A stretch of DNA of 28,983 bases. It comes from Oceanospirillaceae bacterium UBA2001 (lineage in GTDB: Bacteria; Pseudomonadota; Gammaproteobacteria; Pseudomonadales; Balneatricaceae). The notes below the pieces were generated by a model. The model worked only from the letters and a program-made list of their open reading frames with translations. It was not told the DNA's origin and did no database searches. The translations under genes and the position numbers were made by a program. Location of the stretch: NCBI GenBank assembly GCA_002335115.1, contig DDCR01000054.1:1-28983 (forward strand), written 5' to 3'. Shown here one piece after another: positions 1 to 6,803 of the stretch; within the stretch, counting starts at the first letter, position 1; each line of letters starts with the position of its first letter.

Positions 1-2
1 CA

Positions 3-332
3 GAAGTGAGTGCAGAAGTGAGTGTGCCAGCGCCAGCAACTGCCGTGGCAGCAATGCGTAATCAAAAGCTACTTGTTCCGACTCAGTTATTAGATCAGCA
101 AGATCCACTGCTTGTTCAATGGTTAATAGGGGTGGCGAAAAAGGCCCATGCTTTGAAAGCCACGATGCTGATTGTAGCCCCCAAAGACGATCAAGTGCGC
201 TGGCTTTATCAAACTATGAATAGTGCTGATCCAGAGCAGCGAATTAGGGCTAATATAAAACACAGTCGTCCTGCGCGTGTAGAAGTTAATTACCTTGCTC
301 GCAAGGATGAACTTGAAGTTTACGCCAACTAG
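3..332 (+). CDS. Unrecognised protein, 5' end outside window
   Basis: The frame is open at the left edge, so this is a C-terminal part of about 109 residues. It begins with a 12-bp tandem duplication (CAGAAGTGAGTG twice, bases 1-24) encoding a repeated AEVS, followed by a Pro/Ala-rich linker (PAPATAVAAM). The remainder looks like a small alpha/beta domain: a Leu-rich helix (DPLLVQWLIGVAKKAH), a strand (ATMLIVAP) and then DDQVRWLYQTM. The pattern of a hydrophobic strand, a Pro and then RWL loosely resembles SulA-type cell-division inhibitors, but this is a weak impression and no function is assigned. The end is KDELEVYAN followed by TAG. DUF2333 follows 58 bp later on the same strand and may share its transcript. 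The reading frame is convincing; the identity is not. Confidence 0.6.
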   Translation, partial: EVSAEVSVPAPATAVAAMRNQKLLVPTQLLDQQDPLLVQWLIGVAKKAHALKATMLIVAPKDDQVRWLYQTMNSADPEQRIRANIKHSRPARVEVNYLARKDELEVYAN

Positions 333-390
333 CACCATATAAAGACGGTGCCATTGCTGCTTTAATCAGCACTATTCAAAGGAACTCATA

Positions 391-1401
391 ATGCCCAACA
401 TCAAGCAAGGATTACGCAACCTTAAAGAGGATTATGTTGATGGGAGCCACTGGATCATCAGAACTTTGGGAGTGTTAGTGATTGTTTATGGGCTAGTCTC
501 GTCAGTACTAGGCTTGTATTGGAATAGTGAGCCCGATATTGCACCGCCACCCACAGCACAGACTATCACCGGCGCAGCCACTACGAAGGCCTTATTGTAT
601 GTTGCCAACACCATGTTAAATAAACCTGGTGGCTACCTTTCCAACGATGTGTCCCTACCAGGGGTATGGATGGATAATATCCCTAATTGGGAATATGGCG
701 TGTTGATTCAAGTGCGTGATTTATCTCGTGCGATGCGCAAAGACTTTAGCCGTTCTCAATCCCAATCGACTGAAGATCCAGATCTAGCGATTACCGAACC
801 ACAATTTAATTTTGACAGTAAAAGCTGGATGTTGCCGTCCAGTGAAGGTGAGTACCTGACAGGCATAAATGCTCTTATCCGCTACCTAGAACGGCTTTCA
901 GATCAGCAACAAAGCCAGGCGCAATTTTATGCTCGGGCTGATAATCTGACTCGCTGGTTAGGAGACGTAGAAACCCGCCTTGGAAGTTTGTCGCAACGTC
1001 TGAGCGCCAGCGTGGGTCAGAAACGATTAAATACAGACTTGGCAGGTGATGCGTCAGCAACTCAGTCGACTAGTGCGGACAGTGAGTTCGTCATTAAAAC
1101 GCCTTGGTCAGAAATTGATGACGTGTTTTATGAAGCGCGGGGTGCCAGTTGGGCCTTGATTCAGCTATTGCGAGCCATTGAAGTAGATTTTAAATCGGTG
1201 TTGGAAAAGAAAAATGCTTTGGTGAGCTTGAGACAAATTATTCGCGAGTTAGAATCCACCCAAGAGACCTTATGGAGTCCCATAATTATGAATGGCTCGG
1301 GCTTTGGTTTAGTGGCTAACCACTCTTTGGTTATGGCGTCTTACATCGCCCGTGCTAACGCTGCGATCATTGACTTGAGAGAATTGTTAACCCAGGGTTA
1401 G
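391..1401 (+). CDS. DUF2333 family membrane-anchored protein
   Basis: This 336-residue protein matches the DUF2333 family as I remember it from Pseudomonas and Marinobacter; no biochemical role is known to me. It has a short cytoplasmic N-terminus, one membrane segment at about residues 22-44 (IIRTLGVLVIVYGLVSSVLG), and a large domain predicted to lie outside the cytoplasm. Features of that domain include LLYVANTMLNKPGGYLSND (about 69-87), DNIPNWEYGVLIQVRDLSR, and a helical, Gln-rich middle (about 165-205) that could form a coiled coil. The C-terminus is mostly helical (ANAAIIDLRELL). The ATG at 391 follows AAAGGAACTCATA, a good Shine-Dalgarno sequence. It converges on ppa across an 80-bp gap containing a hairpin. 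Family assignment is fairly secure; function is unknown. Confidence 0.8.
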   Translation: MPNIKQGLRNLKEDYVDGSHWIIRTLGVLVIVYGLVSSVLGLYWNSEPDIAPPPTAQTITGAATTKALLYVANTMLNKPGGYLSNDVSLPGVWMDNIPNWEYGVLIQVRDLSRAMRKDFSRSQSQSTEDPDLAITEPQFNFDSKSWMLPSSEGEYLTGINALIRYLERLSDQQQSQAQFYARADNLTRWLGDVETRLGSLSQRLSASVGQKRLNTDLAGDASATQSTSADSEFVIKTPWSEIDDVFYEARGASWALIQLLRAIEVDFKSVLEKKNALVSLRQIIRELESTQETLWSPIIMNGSGFGLVANHSLVMASYIARANAAIIDLRELLTQG

Positions 1402-1417
1402 CCATGAGTTAACCGTT

Positions 1418-1465
1418 AGGCTGGTTTGCACGTCGCGCCATGGCTTAGGTATGCAAATCCAGCCT
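1418..1465. terminator. Hairpin between convergent DUF2333 and ppa
   Basis: AGGCTGGTTTGCA (1418-1430) pairs with TGCAAATCCAGCCT (1452-1465) as a 13-bp stem with one bulged T. The 21-nt loop contains the self-complementary GCCATGGC. It lies in the 80-bp gap between two convergent genes, where a bidirectional transcript end is expected. Neither strand has a T-run after the stem, so it is not a textbook intrinsic terminator; it may instead block 3' exonucleases or act with Rho. Confidence 0.45.
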
Positions 1466-1480
1466 CTTAATCATGTGGAA

Positions 1481-2008
1481 CTAACCTTTGTATGCTGCAG
1501 CTGCTGCTTGTATTTTGACTTTTGCAGCGTCCACACCCTCCCAACTTTCAACCTTGACCCATTTTCCTTTTTCTAGGTTCTTGTAGTTCTCAAAAAACTC
1601 TTTAATGTTGTTACGAAGCATTTCGGGTAAGTCAGTAATGTCATGCACATCATTGTAGGCTTGAGTTAACTTTTCATGGGGCACCGCTAAAAGTTTGGCG
1701 TCCTCTCCCGCTTCATCAGTCATATTTAAAACACCCACTGGGCGACAGCGAATAACGCTGCCTGGCACCACAGGATAAGGAGTGACCACCAAAACGTCTA
1801 AAGCATCACCGTCATCCGCAAGGGTGTTGTTGATATAGCCGTAGTTAGCGGGATAGAACATGGGCGAAGCCATAAAGCGATCGACAAATAAAGCATCTGC
1901 GTCTTTGTCAATTTCGTATTTTACGGGACTACTGTTGGCTGGTATTTCAATCACAACATAAATGTCGTTCGGTAAATCTTTACCAGCGGGGATGTTTTGG
2001 TAGCTCAT
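1481..2008 (-). CDS. ppa: Inorganic pyrophosphatase (family I, soluble)
   Basis: Cytoplasmic Mg-dependent pyrophosphatase that hydrolyses PPi to two phosphates and so pulls polymerisation and activation reactions forward. At 175 residues it has the usual length of a bacterial hexameric family I enzyme. The N-terminus ([23 protein letters not shown]), the substrate-site region [26 protein letters not shown], the metal-binding aspartate cluster [10 protein letters not shown], and [12 protein letters not shown] followed by [15 protein letters not shown] are all recognisable. KGKWVKVE near the C-terminus is also typical. The PROSITE-type signature normally reads D-x-D-[PE]-x-D; here the P/E position is Ala, while all metal-binding Asp residues are kept. 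It lies 54 bp downstream of fbp on the same strand with no clear terminator between, so co-transcription is likely. Confidence 0.97.
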   Translation of the reverse strand: MSYQNIPAGKDLPNDIYVVIEIPANSSPVKYEIDKDADALFVDRFMASPMFYPANYGYINNTLADDGDALDVLVVTPYPVVPGSVIRCRPVGVLNMTDEAGEDAKLLAVPHEKLTQAYNDVHDITDLPEMLRNNIKEFFENYKNLEKGKWVKVESWEGVDAAKVKIQAAAAAYKG

Positions 2009-2062
2009 GATCTAGTCTGATCCTAATATTGGTTAATAACAGTATGATATTGTCTAAAGTAC

Positions 2063-3112
2063 CTAATCTGTCAGTGGGCTTTGGTGGTAGCTATTTACAC
2101 GCTCAACTTCTTCTTTTGAGCCTAAAATGACAGGTACTCGTTGGTGAATATGATGGGGTTTAACGTCCATGATGGGTTTTTGGGTATCGCTGGACGCTCC
2201 TCCTGCTTGCTCAATGAGGAAACTCATAGGGTTGCCTTCATACATTAAGCGGAGTTTGCCAGCTTTGCTTGGATCCCGATTATCATAGGGGTACATAAAG
2301 ACCCCGCCGCGAGTCAAAATCCGGTGAACTTCTGCTACCATGGAAGCGATCCATCGCATATTAAATCGTTTACCTAAAGGGCCTTCGTCACCCAGCAGTA
2401 AATCATTTATATAGCGTTGCATGGGTGCTTGCCAGAAGCGTTGGTTGGACATGTTGATGGCAAACTCTTGGGTCTGTTCAGGCACCTTAATGCGGTCTTC
2501 TGTCTGGTAGAAAACGCCATCTGCCCCTAGATTATACATTGACACGCCTTGCCCTGTGGTCATGGCAAGAATGACTGAGGGTCCATACAAGACATAACCA
2601 GCAGCGATCTGCTTATGGCCTGCTTGTAAAAAAGTATCAGTAGTGACTGCAAAGGTTGAGTCGCTATTGGGCAGAGCTAGTATAGAAAAAATAGTTCCCA
2701 CAGTAACATTCACATCGATATTTGAACTGCCATCTAACGGGTCGAAAGTGACTAGGTATCGGCCCTCTGCATTACCCACAATAACATTTTCTTCTTCTTC
2801 TGAAGCGATACCTGCGACACTGCGGTTAGCAAGCAATGACTGTTTGAGCAAGTCATTAGCAATAACATCTAATTTCTTTTGCACTTCCCCTTGAATATTT
2901 TCTTGTTCAGCCGACCCATAGAGGCCACTTAGGGCGCCTCCACGGAGGCGCTCAGCAATGTTTTTACAGGTGTTGGTAATAGAGTCGACGACGGAGACAA
3001 GTTGGGGATCGACTTGGGATTGCTCAAGGGCTTGATTGAGGCTCAACATGAGATTTTTAAAATGGTCCATTAAGGCGCGTAAAAAGTGGGGAGAGTATAT
3101 GTTACTTGTCAC
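2063..3112 (-). CDS. fbp: Class I fructose-1,6-bisphosphatase
   Basis: Gluconeogenic enzyme that converts fructose-1,6-bisphosphate to fructose-6-phosphate plus phosphate, Mg-dependent, in the cytoplasm. The 349-residue product is in the normal size range. It carries ENIQGEVQKKLDVIAND, the metal-site acid cluster ASEEEE, the metal-binding motif FDPLDGSSNIDVN (about residues 123-135), and the substrate/active-site segment AGKLRLMYEGNPMSFLIEQAGG near residue 290. The start is uncertain. The longest frame uses GTG at 3112 with only a weak upstream AAGA; an in-frame ATG at 3070 lacks a better ribosome site. I keep GTG because class I enzymes usually have about 35-50 residues before the NIAERLRGG region. 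It is divergent from ubiX across a repeat-containing region and probably leads ppa. Confidence 0.95.
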   Translation of the reverse strand: MTSNIYSPHFLRALMDHFKNLMLSLNQALEQSQVDPQLVSVVDSITNTCKNIAERLRGGALSGLYGSAEQENIQGEVQKKLDVIANDLLKQSLLANRSVAGIASEEEENVIVGNAEGRYLVTFDPLDGSSNIDVNVTVGTIFSILALPNSDSTFAVTTDTFLQAGHKQIAAGYVLYGPSVILAMTTGQGVSMYNLGADGVFYQTEDRIKVPEQTQEFAINMSNQRFWQAPMQRYINDLLLGDEGPLGKRFNMRWIASMVAEVHRILTRGGVFMYPYDNRDPSKAGKLRLMYEGNPMSFLIEQAGGASSDTQKPIMDVKPHHIHQRVPVILGSKEEVERVNSYHQSPLTD

Positions 3113-3142
3113 AAAAAGTCTTGCAGCTTAAGTTTAATTTAC

Positions 3143-3185
3143 TAGGGTTTTAAGGGTTTTTAAGGGTTTTTATGGGTTTTTAAGG
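3143..3185 (+). repeat. Four GGGTTTT repeats at about 10-bp spacing; possible G-quadruplex
   Basis: GGG runs sit at 3145-3147, 3154-3156, 3164-3166 and 3174-3176, separated by TTTTAA, TTTTTAA and TTTTTAT, with a fifth partial unit (TTTTTAAGG) at the end. This fits the canonical rule of four G3 runs with loops of 1-7 nt on the plus strand. The unit resembles the telomere-type repeat TTTTAGGG. The T-tracts are also phased at about one helical turn, which would favour bending. It lies in the 160-bp divergent region between fbp and ubiX, so it could influence either promoter. The rest of the region holds no convincing promoter or gene that I can see. Confidence 0.75.
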
Positions 3186-3272
3186 CTCTGGCTGGGCCGT
3201 CTCTCAGCACAAGCTAGCATCTAAGCTTTTAGCTGGTACAATAAGGTTAAAATTCACCCATTAAATAAGCTT

Positions 3273-3911
3273 ATGAACCCACCACCAGTGCCCACAAACT
3301 TTTCAGTGGGAGCGCTTAAAGTCACACTGGCGATTACAGGCGCTTCAGGCGCCCAATATGGATTGCGTTTACTGCAATGCTTATTAGCATCACAATGTGA
3401 AGTGTCACTCATGGTTTCCTCAGCAGCGCAGGTCGTGCTAGCTACTGAGACAGACCTTAAAGTGCCTTCTGCAACGGCGACAATGCAGTCCTTTTTTAGT
3501 GCTTTGTACGGCGCAAAAGAGGGCCAGTTGCGGGTATTTGGTAAGCAACAGTGGATGGCTCCAGTCGCCTCAGGTTCTGGTGGAGGTGATGCCATGGTTG
3601 TGTGCCCATGCAGCACGGGTAGTTTGTCTGCAATTGCTTGTGGTGCAAGTAATAACCTTATCGAGCGTGCGGCAGATGTGCATTTAAAAGAACGCCGACA
3701 ACTGATTTTAGTGCCCAGAGAAGCGCCTTATTCTGAAATTCATCTGGAGCACATGCTAAAATTAACGCGCATGGGCGCAGTGGTAATCCCTGCTAGCCCT
3801 GGGTTTTATAATCGGCCCCAAAGTGTAGCCGATATGGTTGATTTTGTGGTGGCGCGAATTCTATCGCAACTGGGCCTGCCACAGACACTAGTACCCGCTT
3901 GGGGAGAATAG
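3273..3911 (+). CDS. ubiX: Flavin prenyltransferase UbiX
   Basis: UbiX joins a dimethylallyl group to FMN to make prenylated FMN, the cofactor of the UbiD decarboxylase used in ubiquinone synthesis. The 212-residue product has a Rossmann-like flavoprotein fold with the N-terminal [14 protein letters not shown], the FMN-binding [29 protein letters not shown] region, and the C-terminal [19 protein letters not shown] plus [16 protein letters not shown], all diagnostic. The first 16 residues ([16 protein letters not shown]) are a short extension before the first strand. The ATG at 3273 has only a weak upstream AAG, and no in-frame start lies closer to the domain. proA starts 99 bp downstream, so ubiX may be a separate unit. 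ubiD is not in the window. Confidence 0.95.
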   Translation: MNPPPVPTNFSVGALKVTLAITGASGAQYGLRLLQCLLASQCEVSLMVSSAAQVVLATETDLKVPSATATMQSFFSALYGAKEGQLRVFGKQQWMAPVASGSGGGDAMVVCPCSTGSLSAIACGASNNLIERAADVHLKERRQLILVPREAPYSEIHLEHMLKLTRMGAVVIPASPGFYNRPQSVADMVDFVVARILSQLGLPQTLVPAWGE

Positions 3912-4010
3912 AAAAAATCCAGTATTTGTACTGACTTATGATCTATTGATCGATAATTCGGGCTATACTATGGACGCCGGTATATTTACAAATTTTTAAG
4001 AGAAAATGTC

Positions 4011-5279
4011 ATGTCTGTGGCTGATTATATGCAGCAATTGGGAGCCCAAGCGAAAGCCGCTTCAAAGGTATTGGCGACGGCTCCAACCATGGCAAAAAAT
4101 AATGCGTTAATAAGCATGGCCAATGCTTTAAATAATGCAAGGTCTGCCCTCAAAATAGCGAACCAAAAAGATTTATCAGCGGCTGAAAAAAATGGCCTAG
4201 ATGAGGCTATGCTCGACCGATTAAGGGTTACAGACGAAGGCATTGACGCTATGGTAATTGGCCTAAGGCAGGTTGCGGATTTAGCGGACCCAGTGGGTGA
4301 GATTTCGGGCATGAGTTTTCGCCCATCAGGTATTCAGCTTGGCAAAATGCGCGTACCACTTGGGGTCGTAGGGATTATCTATGAATCTCGCCCTAATGTG
4401 ACGGTTGATGCGGCCAGCCTGTGTATAAAATCAGGTAACGCTGCTATTTTGCGAGGTGGCTCAGAAGCGTCCCATTCGAATCAGGCGATTGCTCAATGTG
4501 TACAGCAGGGTCTAAATGCAGCAGGCTTGCCCGTTGCTTCGGTTCAGGTTGTTGAAACTACCGATCGCTCTGCTGTAGGGGAACTGATAACTTTGACAGA
4601 GTTTGTTGATGTAATCGTGCCTCGTGGTGGTAAGAGTTTGATTCAGCGAGTAAGTGCAGAAGCGCGCATTCCTGTGATCAAGCACTTGGATGGGAACTGC
4701 CACGTGTACATCGATGATCAAGCGGATGCTACTAAGGCGATTAACATCGCTATTAATGCAAAAACTAGACGCTATGGTGTATGCAACGCCATGGAGTCTT
4801 TGTTGGTTGCCGAGTCTCGGGCGGAAGAACTGCTTCCTCAGTTGTTTCAAGCTTTACAAGAAGCGGATATTGAACTGCGTTTATGCCCGCAAGCGATGGC
4901 TCAGGTAAGCAGTTACCAAGGCAAGGTTTTGGCGGCCACAGAAGATGATTGGTCTACTGAGTACTTAGCACCTGTGCTGTCTGTTAAAGTGGTCAGTAAT
5001 ATGGAAGCAGCCATTGAGCATATTAATAACTACGGCTCCCATCACACGGATGCTATAGTGAGTGAAAATTATACTAAAGCCCGAGAGTTTATGGCACGGG
5101 TAGATTCGAGTTCAGTGATGATCAATGCCTCTACTGCTTTTGCAGATGGCTTTGAATACGGTCTGGGTGCCGAGATTGGCATTTCAACAGATAAGATACA
5201 TGCACGGGGGCCCGTAGGTCTTGAAGGTCTAACGTCCCAAAAGTATGTGGTTTTTGGTGATGGCCATACCCGATCGTAA
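4011..5279 (+). CDS. proA: Gamma-glutamyl phosphate reductase
   Basis: Second step of proline synthesis: NADPH-dependent reduction of L-glutamyl-5-phosphate to glutamate-5-semialdehyde, in the cytoplasm. The length of 422 residues is normal. The aldehyde-dehydrogenase fold is shown by [48 protein letters not shown] and [16 protein letters not shown], and by the catalytic cysteine C258 in [14 protein letters not shown]. The C-terminus shows [37 protein letters not shown], highly typical of ProA. proB, its kinase partner, is not adjacent; this separation is also the Pseudomonas arrangement as I recall it. The gene overlaps nadD by 20 bp, suggesting translational coupling, and opens the proA-nadD-rsfS-rlmH-mrdA-rodA run. 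Confidence 0.97.
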   Translation: MSVADYMQQLGAQAKAASKVLATAPTMAKNNALISMANALNNARSALKIANQKDLSAAEKNGLDEAMLDRLRVTDEGIDAMVIGLRQVADLADPVGEISGMSFRPSGIQLGKMRVPLGVVGIIYESRPNVTVDAASLCIKSGNAAILRGGSEASHSNQAIAQCVQQGLNAAGLPVASVQVVETTDRSAVGELITLTEFVDVIVPRGGKSLIQRVSAEARIPVIKHLDGNCHVYIDDQADATKAINIAINAKTRRYGVCNAMESLLVAESRAEELLPQLFQALQEADIELRLCPQAMAQVSSYQGKVLAATEDDWSTEYLAPVLSVKVVSNMEAAIEHINNYGSHHTDAIVSENYTKAREFMARVDSSSVMINASTAFADGFEYGLGAEIGISTDKIHARGPVGLEGLTSQKYVVFGDGHTRS

Positions 5280-5937
5280 GCCTATCTCTGCGGCAGCAGT
5301 TAAGGTCTTGTGGGGTGGTACTTTTGATCCGATCCATCAAGGCCATGTTTCATCAGCCATTGAGGTGAGTCAATACCTCGGGGTAAAACCCCTGCAGTTG
5401 CTGCCAAATAGTCAACCTGCCCATCGTCACAGGCCTTTGGCGAACGCAAAACAAAGGGTAGAAATGTTATCCTTGGCCATCGCAGGCCATGACGAATTAG
5501 CGATGGACACACGCGAGATTCAGCGACAAGGTCCAAGCTACAGTATATTGACTCTGGCTGAAGTTAGGCAAGAAATAGGGCCTATGATGCCACTAATCTG
5601 GTGCATGGGCTTGGATGCTTTTGCTGGTTTACAGCAATGGCACCGATGGCAAGAGCTATTAGATTATGGGCATTTGTTAGTGCTCACTCGGCCTGCAACT
5701 ATTTGGCCACAGGATCCCGAGTTGCTTACTTGGTATGCAACTCACAAAGTTGACGACGCTAAACATTTGTTAGCTTCACCGTTGGGTCAGGTAGCCCACC
5801 TGAAATTAGGGCAATATCCCGTATCTGCGACGCAGATTCGGCAACAGCTGCGCTTAGGCTATCAACCCAGCGCAATAGAATTAGCGCCTGCAGTGGCAAA
5901 ATACATTGCAAGCCAAAGCCTTTACGGCATTAATTAG
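5260..5937 (+). CDS. nadD: Nicotinate-nucleotide adenylyltransferase
   Basis: NadD transfers AMP from ATP to nicotinate mononucleotide, forming deamido-NAD in NAD synthesis. The nucleotidyltransferase motif [11 protein letters not shown] is near the N-terminus, followed by [14 protein letters not shown], the substrate-site region [34 protein letters not shown], and the C-terminal [11 protein letters not shown] (the ISSTxIR-type nucleotide-binding motif). I chose the ATG at 5260 (MAIPDRKP, 225 residues) over an in-frame start at 5245 because it is closer to the family N-terminus; both lie inside proA, and neither has a strong Shine-Dalgarno sequence. rsfS starts 18 bp downstream. Confidence 0.94.
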   Translation: MAIPDRKPISAAAVKVLWGGTFDPIHQGHVSSAIEVSQYLGVKPLQLLPNSQPAHRHRPLANAKQRVEMLSLAIAGHDELAMDTREIQRQGPSYSILTLAEVRQEIGPMMPLIWCMGLDAFAGLQQWHRWQELLDYGHLLVLTRPATIWPQDPELLTWYATHKVDDAKHLLASPLGQVAHLKLGQYPVSATQIRQQLRLGYQPSAIELAPAVAKYIASQSLYGIN

Positions 5938-5955
5938 ATTTTTGGAACACAAATT

Positions 5956-6324
5956 ATGGCTATGCCCATTGAAGACTTATTAACAGTAATTAGCAGTGCC
6001 TTAACGGACATGAAGGGTAAAGACATTGTGCAATTGGATGTACGTGGTTTATCAAACGTTACAGATTACATGGTGATCGCCACGGGCACCTCTAATCGCC
6101 ATGTCAAATCATTGGCTGATGAAGTGTCATTCAAGGCCAAACAAAATGGTGTTTTGCCTTTGGGTATCGAAGGCGAAATGAGTGGAGACTGGGTCTTGTC
6201 AGATCTTGGTGATGTTGTGGTGCATGTAATGCAAGCTGAAGCTCGAGAGTTCTATGACTTAGAACGTTTGTGGAATCCAGCGCTCAAACAAGATTTATCC
6301 AGTGCTGTTGAGCCCCGTGAATAG
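5956..6324 (+). CDS. rsfS: Ribosome silencing factor RsfS
   Basis: RsfS (RsfA/YbeB, Iojap family) binds protein uL14 of the 50S subunit and blocks subunit joining under nutrient limitation. The 122-residue product shows the family core [30 protein letters not shown], then [23 protein letters not shown] and the terminal [10 protein letters not shown]. The ATG at 5956 is preceded by GGAACACAAATT; a second in-frame ATG two codons later could also serve. The stop codon is immediately followed by the rlmH ATG (TAGATG), a tight arrangement. nadD-rsfS-rlmH is one of the most conserved gene strings in bacteria. Confidence 0.96.
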   Translation: MAMPIEDLLTVISSALTDMKGKDIVQLDVRGLSNVTDYMVIATGTSNRHVKSLADEVSFKAKQNGVLPLGIEGEMSGDWVLSDLGDVVVHVMQAEAREFYDLERLWNPALKQDLSSAVEPRE

Positions 6325-6792
6325 ATGAAAATTAAGTTGCTAGCGGTAGGCACTAAAATGCCTACTTGGGTAACTCAAGGTTATAACGAATATGCGCGTC
6401 GAATGCCCAGTGACATGCAGTTGCAATTGCATGAAATAGGCCTAGGCTTTCGAGGTAAGGGTGCTGATTTACAGCGCGCTATTGCTAAGGAAGGGGAGCA
6501 GATGTTGGCCTCTATCCCAGCCCAAGACCAAGTGATTGCGTTAGATGTATTAGGCACCTCTTGGAGCACCGAGCAACTTGCTAAACAATGTGGAGATTGG
6601 CGTATGGGTGGTCGTAATGTCACTTTGCTAGTGGGTGGGCCCGATGGCCTGTCTTCAGATTGTGTTGCTAGGGCCGATCAACGTTGGTCATTATCAGCGC
6701 TCACTTTGCCCCATCCATTAGTTCGAGTTTTATTAGCTGAGCAAATATACCGAGCCTGGAGTTTGCTTAACAATCACCCTTACCATAAGTAG
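6325..6792 (+). CDS. rlmH: 23S rRNA pseudouridine-1915 N3-methyltransferase RlmH
   Basis: SPOUT-class methyltransferase that modifies pseudouridine 1915 in helix 69 of 23S rRNA on assembled 70S ribosomes, using S-adenosylmethionine. At 155 residues it has the canonical size. Visible features are the N-terminal MKIKLLAVGTKMPTWVTQGYNEYARRMP, the strand ALDVLGTSWSTEQLA, the trefoil-knot SAM site LLVGGPDGLSSD, and the C-terminal SALTLPHPLVRVLLAEQIYRAWSLLNNHPYHK with the family's invariant YHK end. The start is fixed by the abutting rsfS stop and by family length. Confidence 0.97.
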   Translation: MKIKLLAVGTKMPTWVTQGYNEYARRMPSDMQLQLHEIGLGFRGKGADLQRAIAKEGEQMLASIPAQDQVIALDVLGTSWSTEQLAKQCGDWRMGGRNVTLLVGGPDGLSSDCVARADQRWSLSALTLPHPLVRVLLAEQIYRAWSLLNNHPYHK

Positions 6793-6803
6793 CCGATCCG
6801 ATT

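Noticed and set aside
1..24. Tandem duplication CAGAAGTGAGTG as an attachment site or integration scar
   Set aside because: It is in frame within a coding region, gives a repeated AEVS, and has no integrase or second copy; a small coding repeat is enough to explain it.
2643..2894. Open frame of 83 residues on the plus strand inside fbp
   Set aside because: It is entirely antisense to a clear fbp, has a low-complexity Ser-rich product and shows no family features.
3143..3185. CRISPR array or true telomere sequence
   Set aside because: The units are 10 bp with no spacers and no cas genes nearby, and the array is internal between housekeeping genes, so only a local simple repeat is supported.
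3912..4010. Promoter for proA based on TATACT at 3964-3969
   Set aside because: The only TTGATC-like -35 is 12 bp away, too close, and no extended -10 is present; a promoter is likely here, but I cannot define it.
4512..4850. Open frame of 112 residues on the minus strand inside proA
   Set aside because: The frame is antisense to the catalytic region of proA; its composition and lack of a ribosome site point to a chance open frame.
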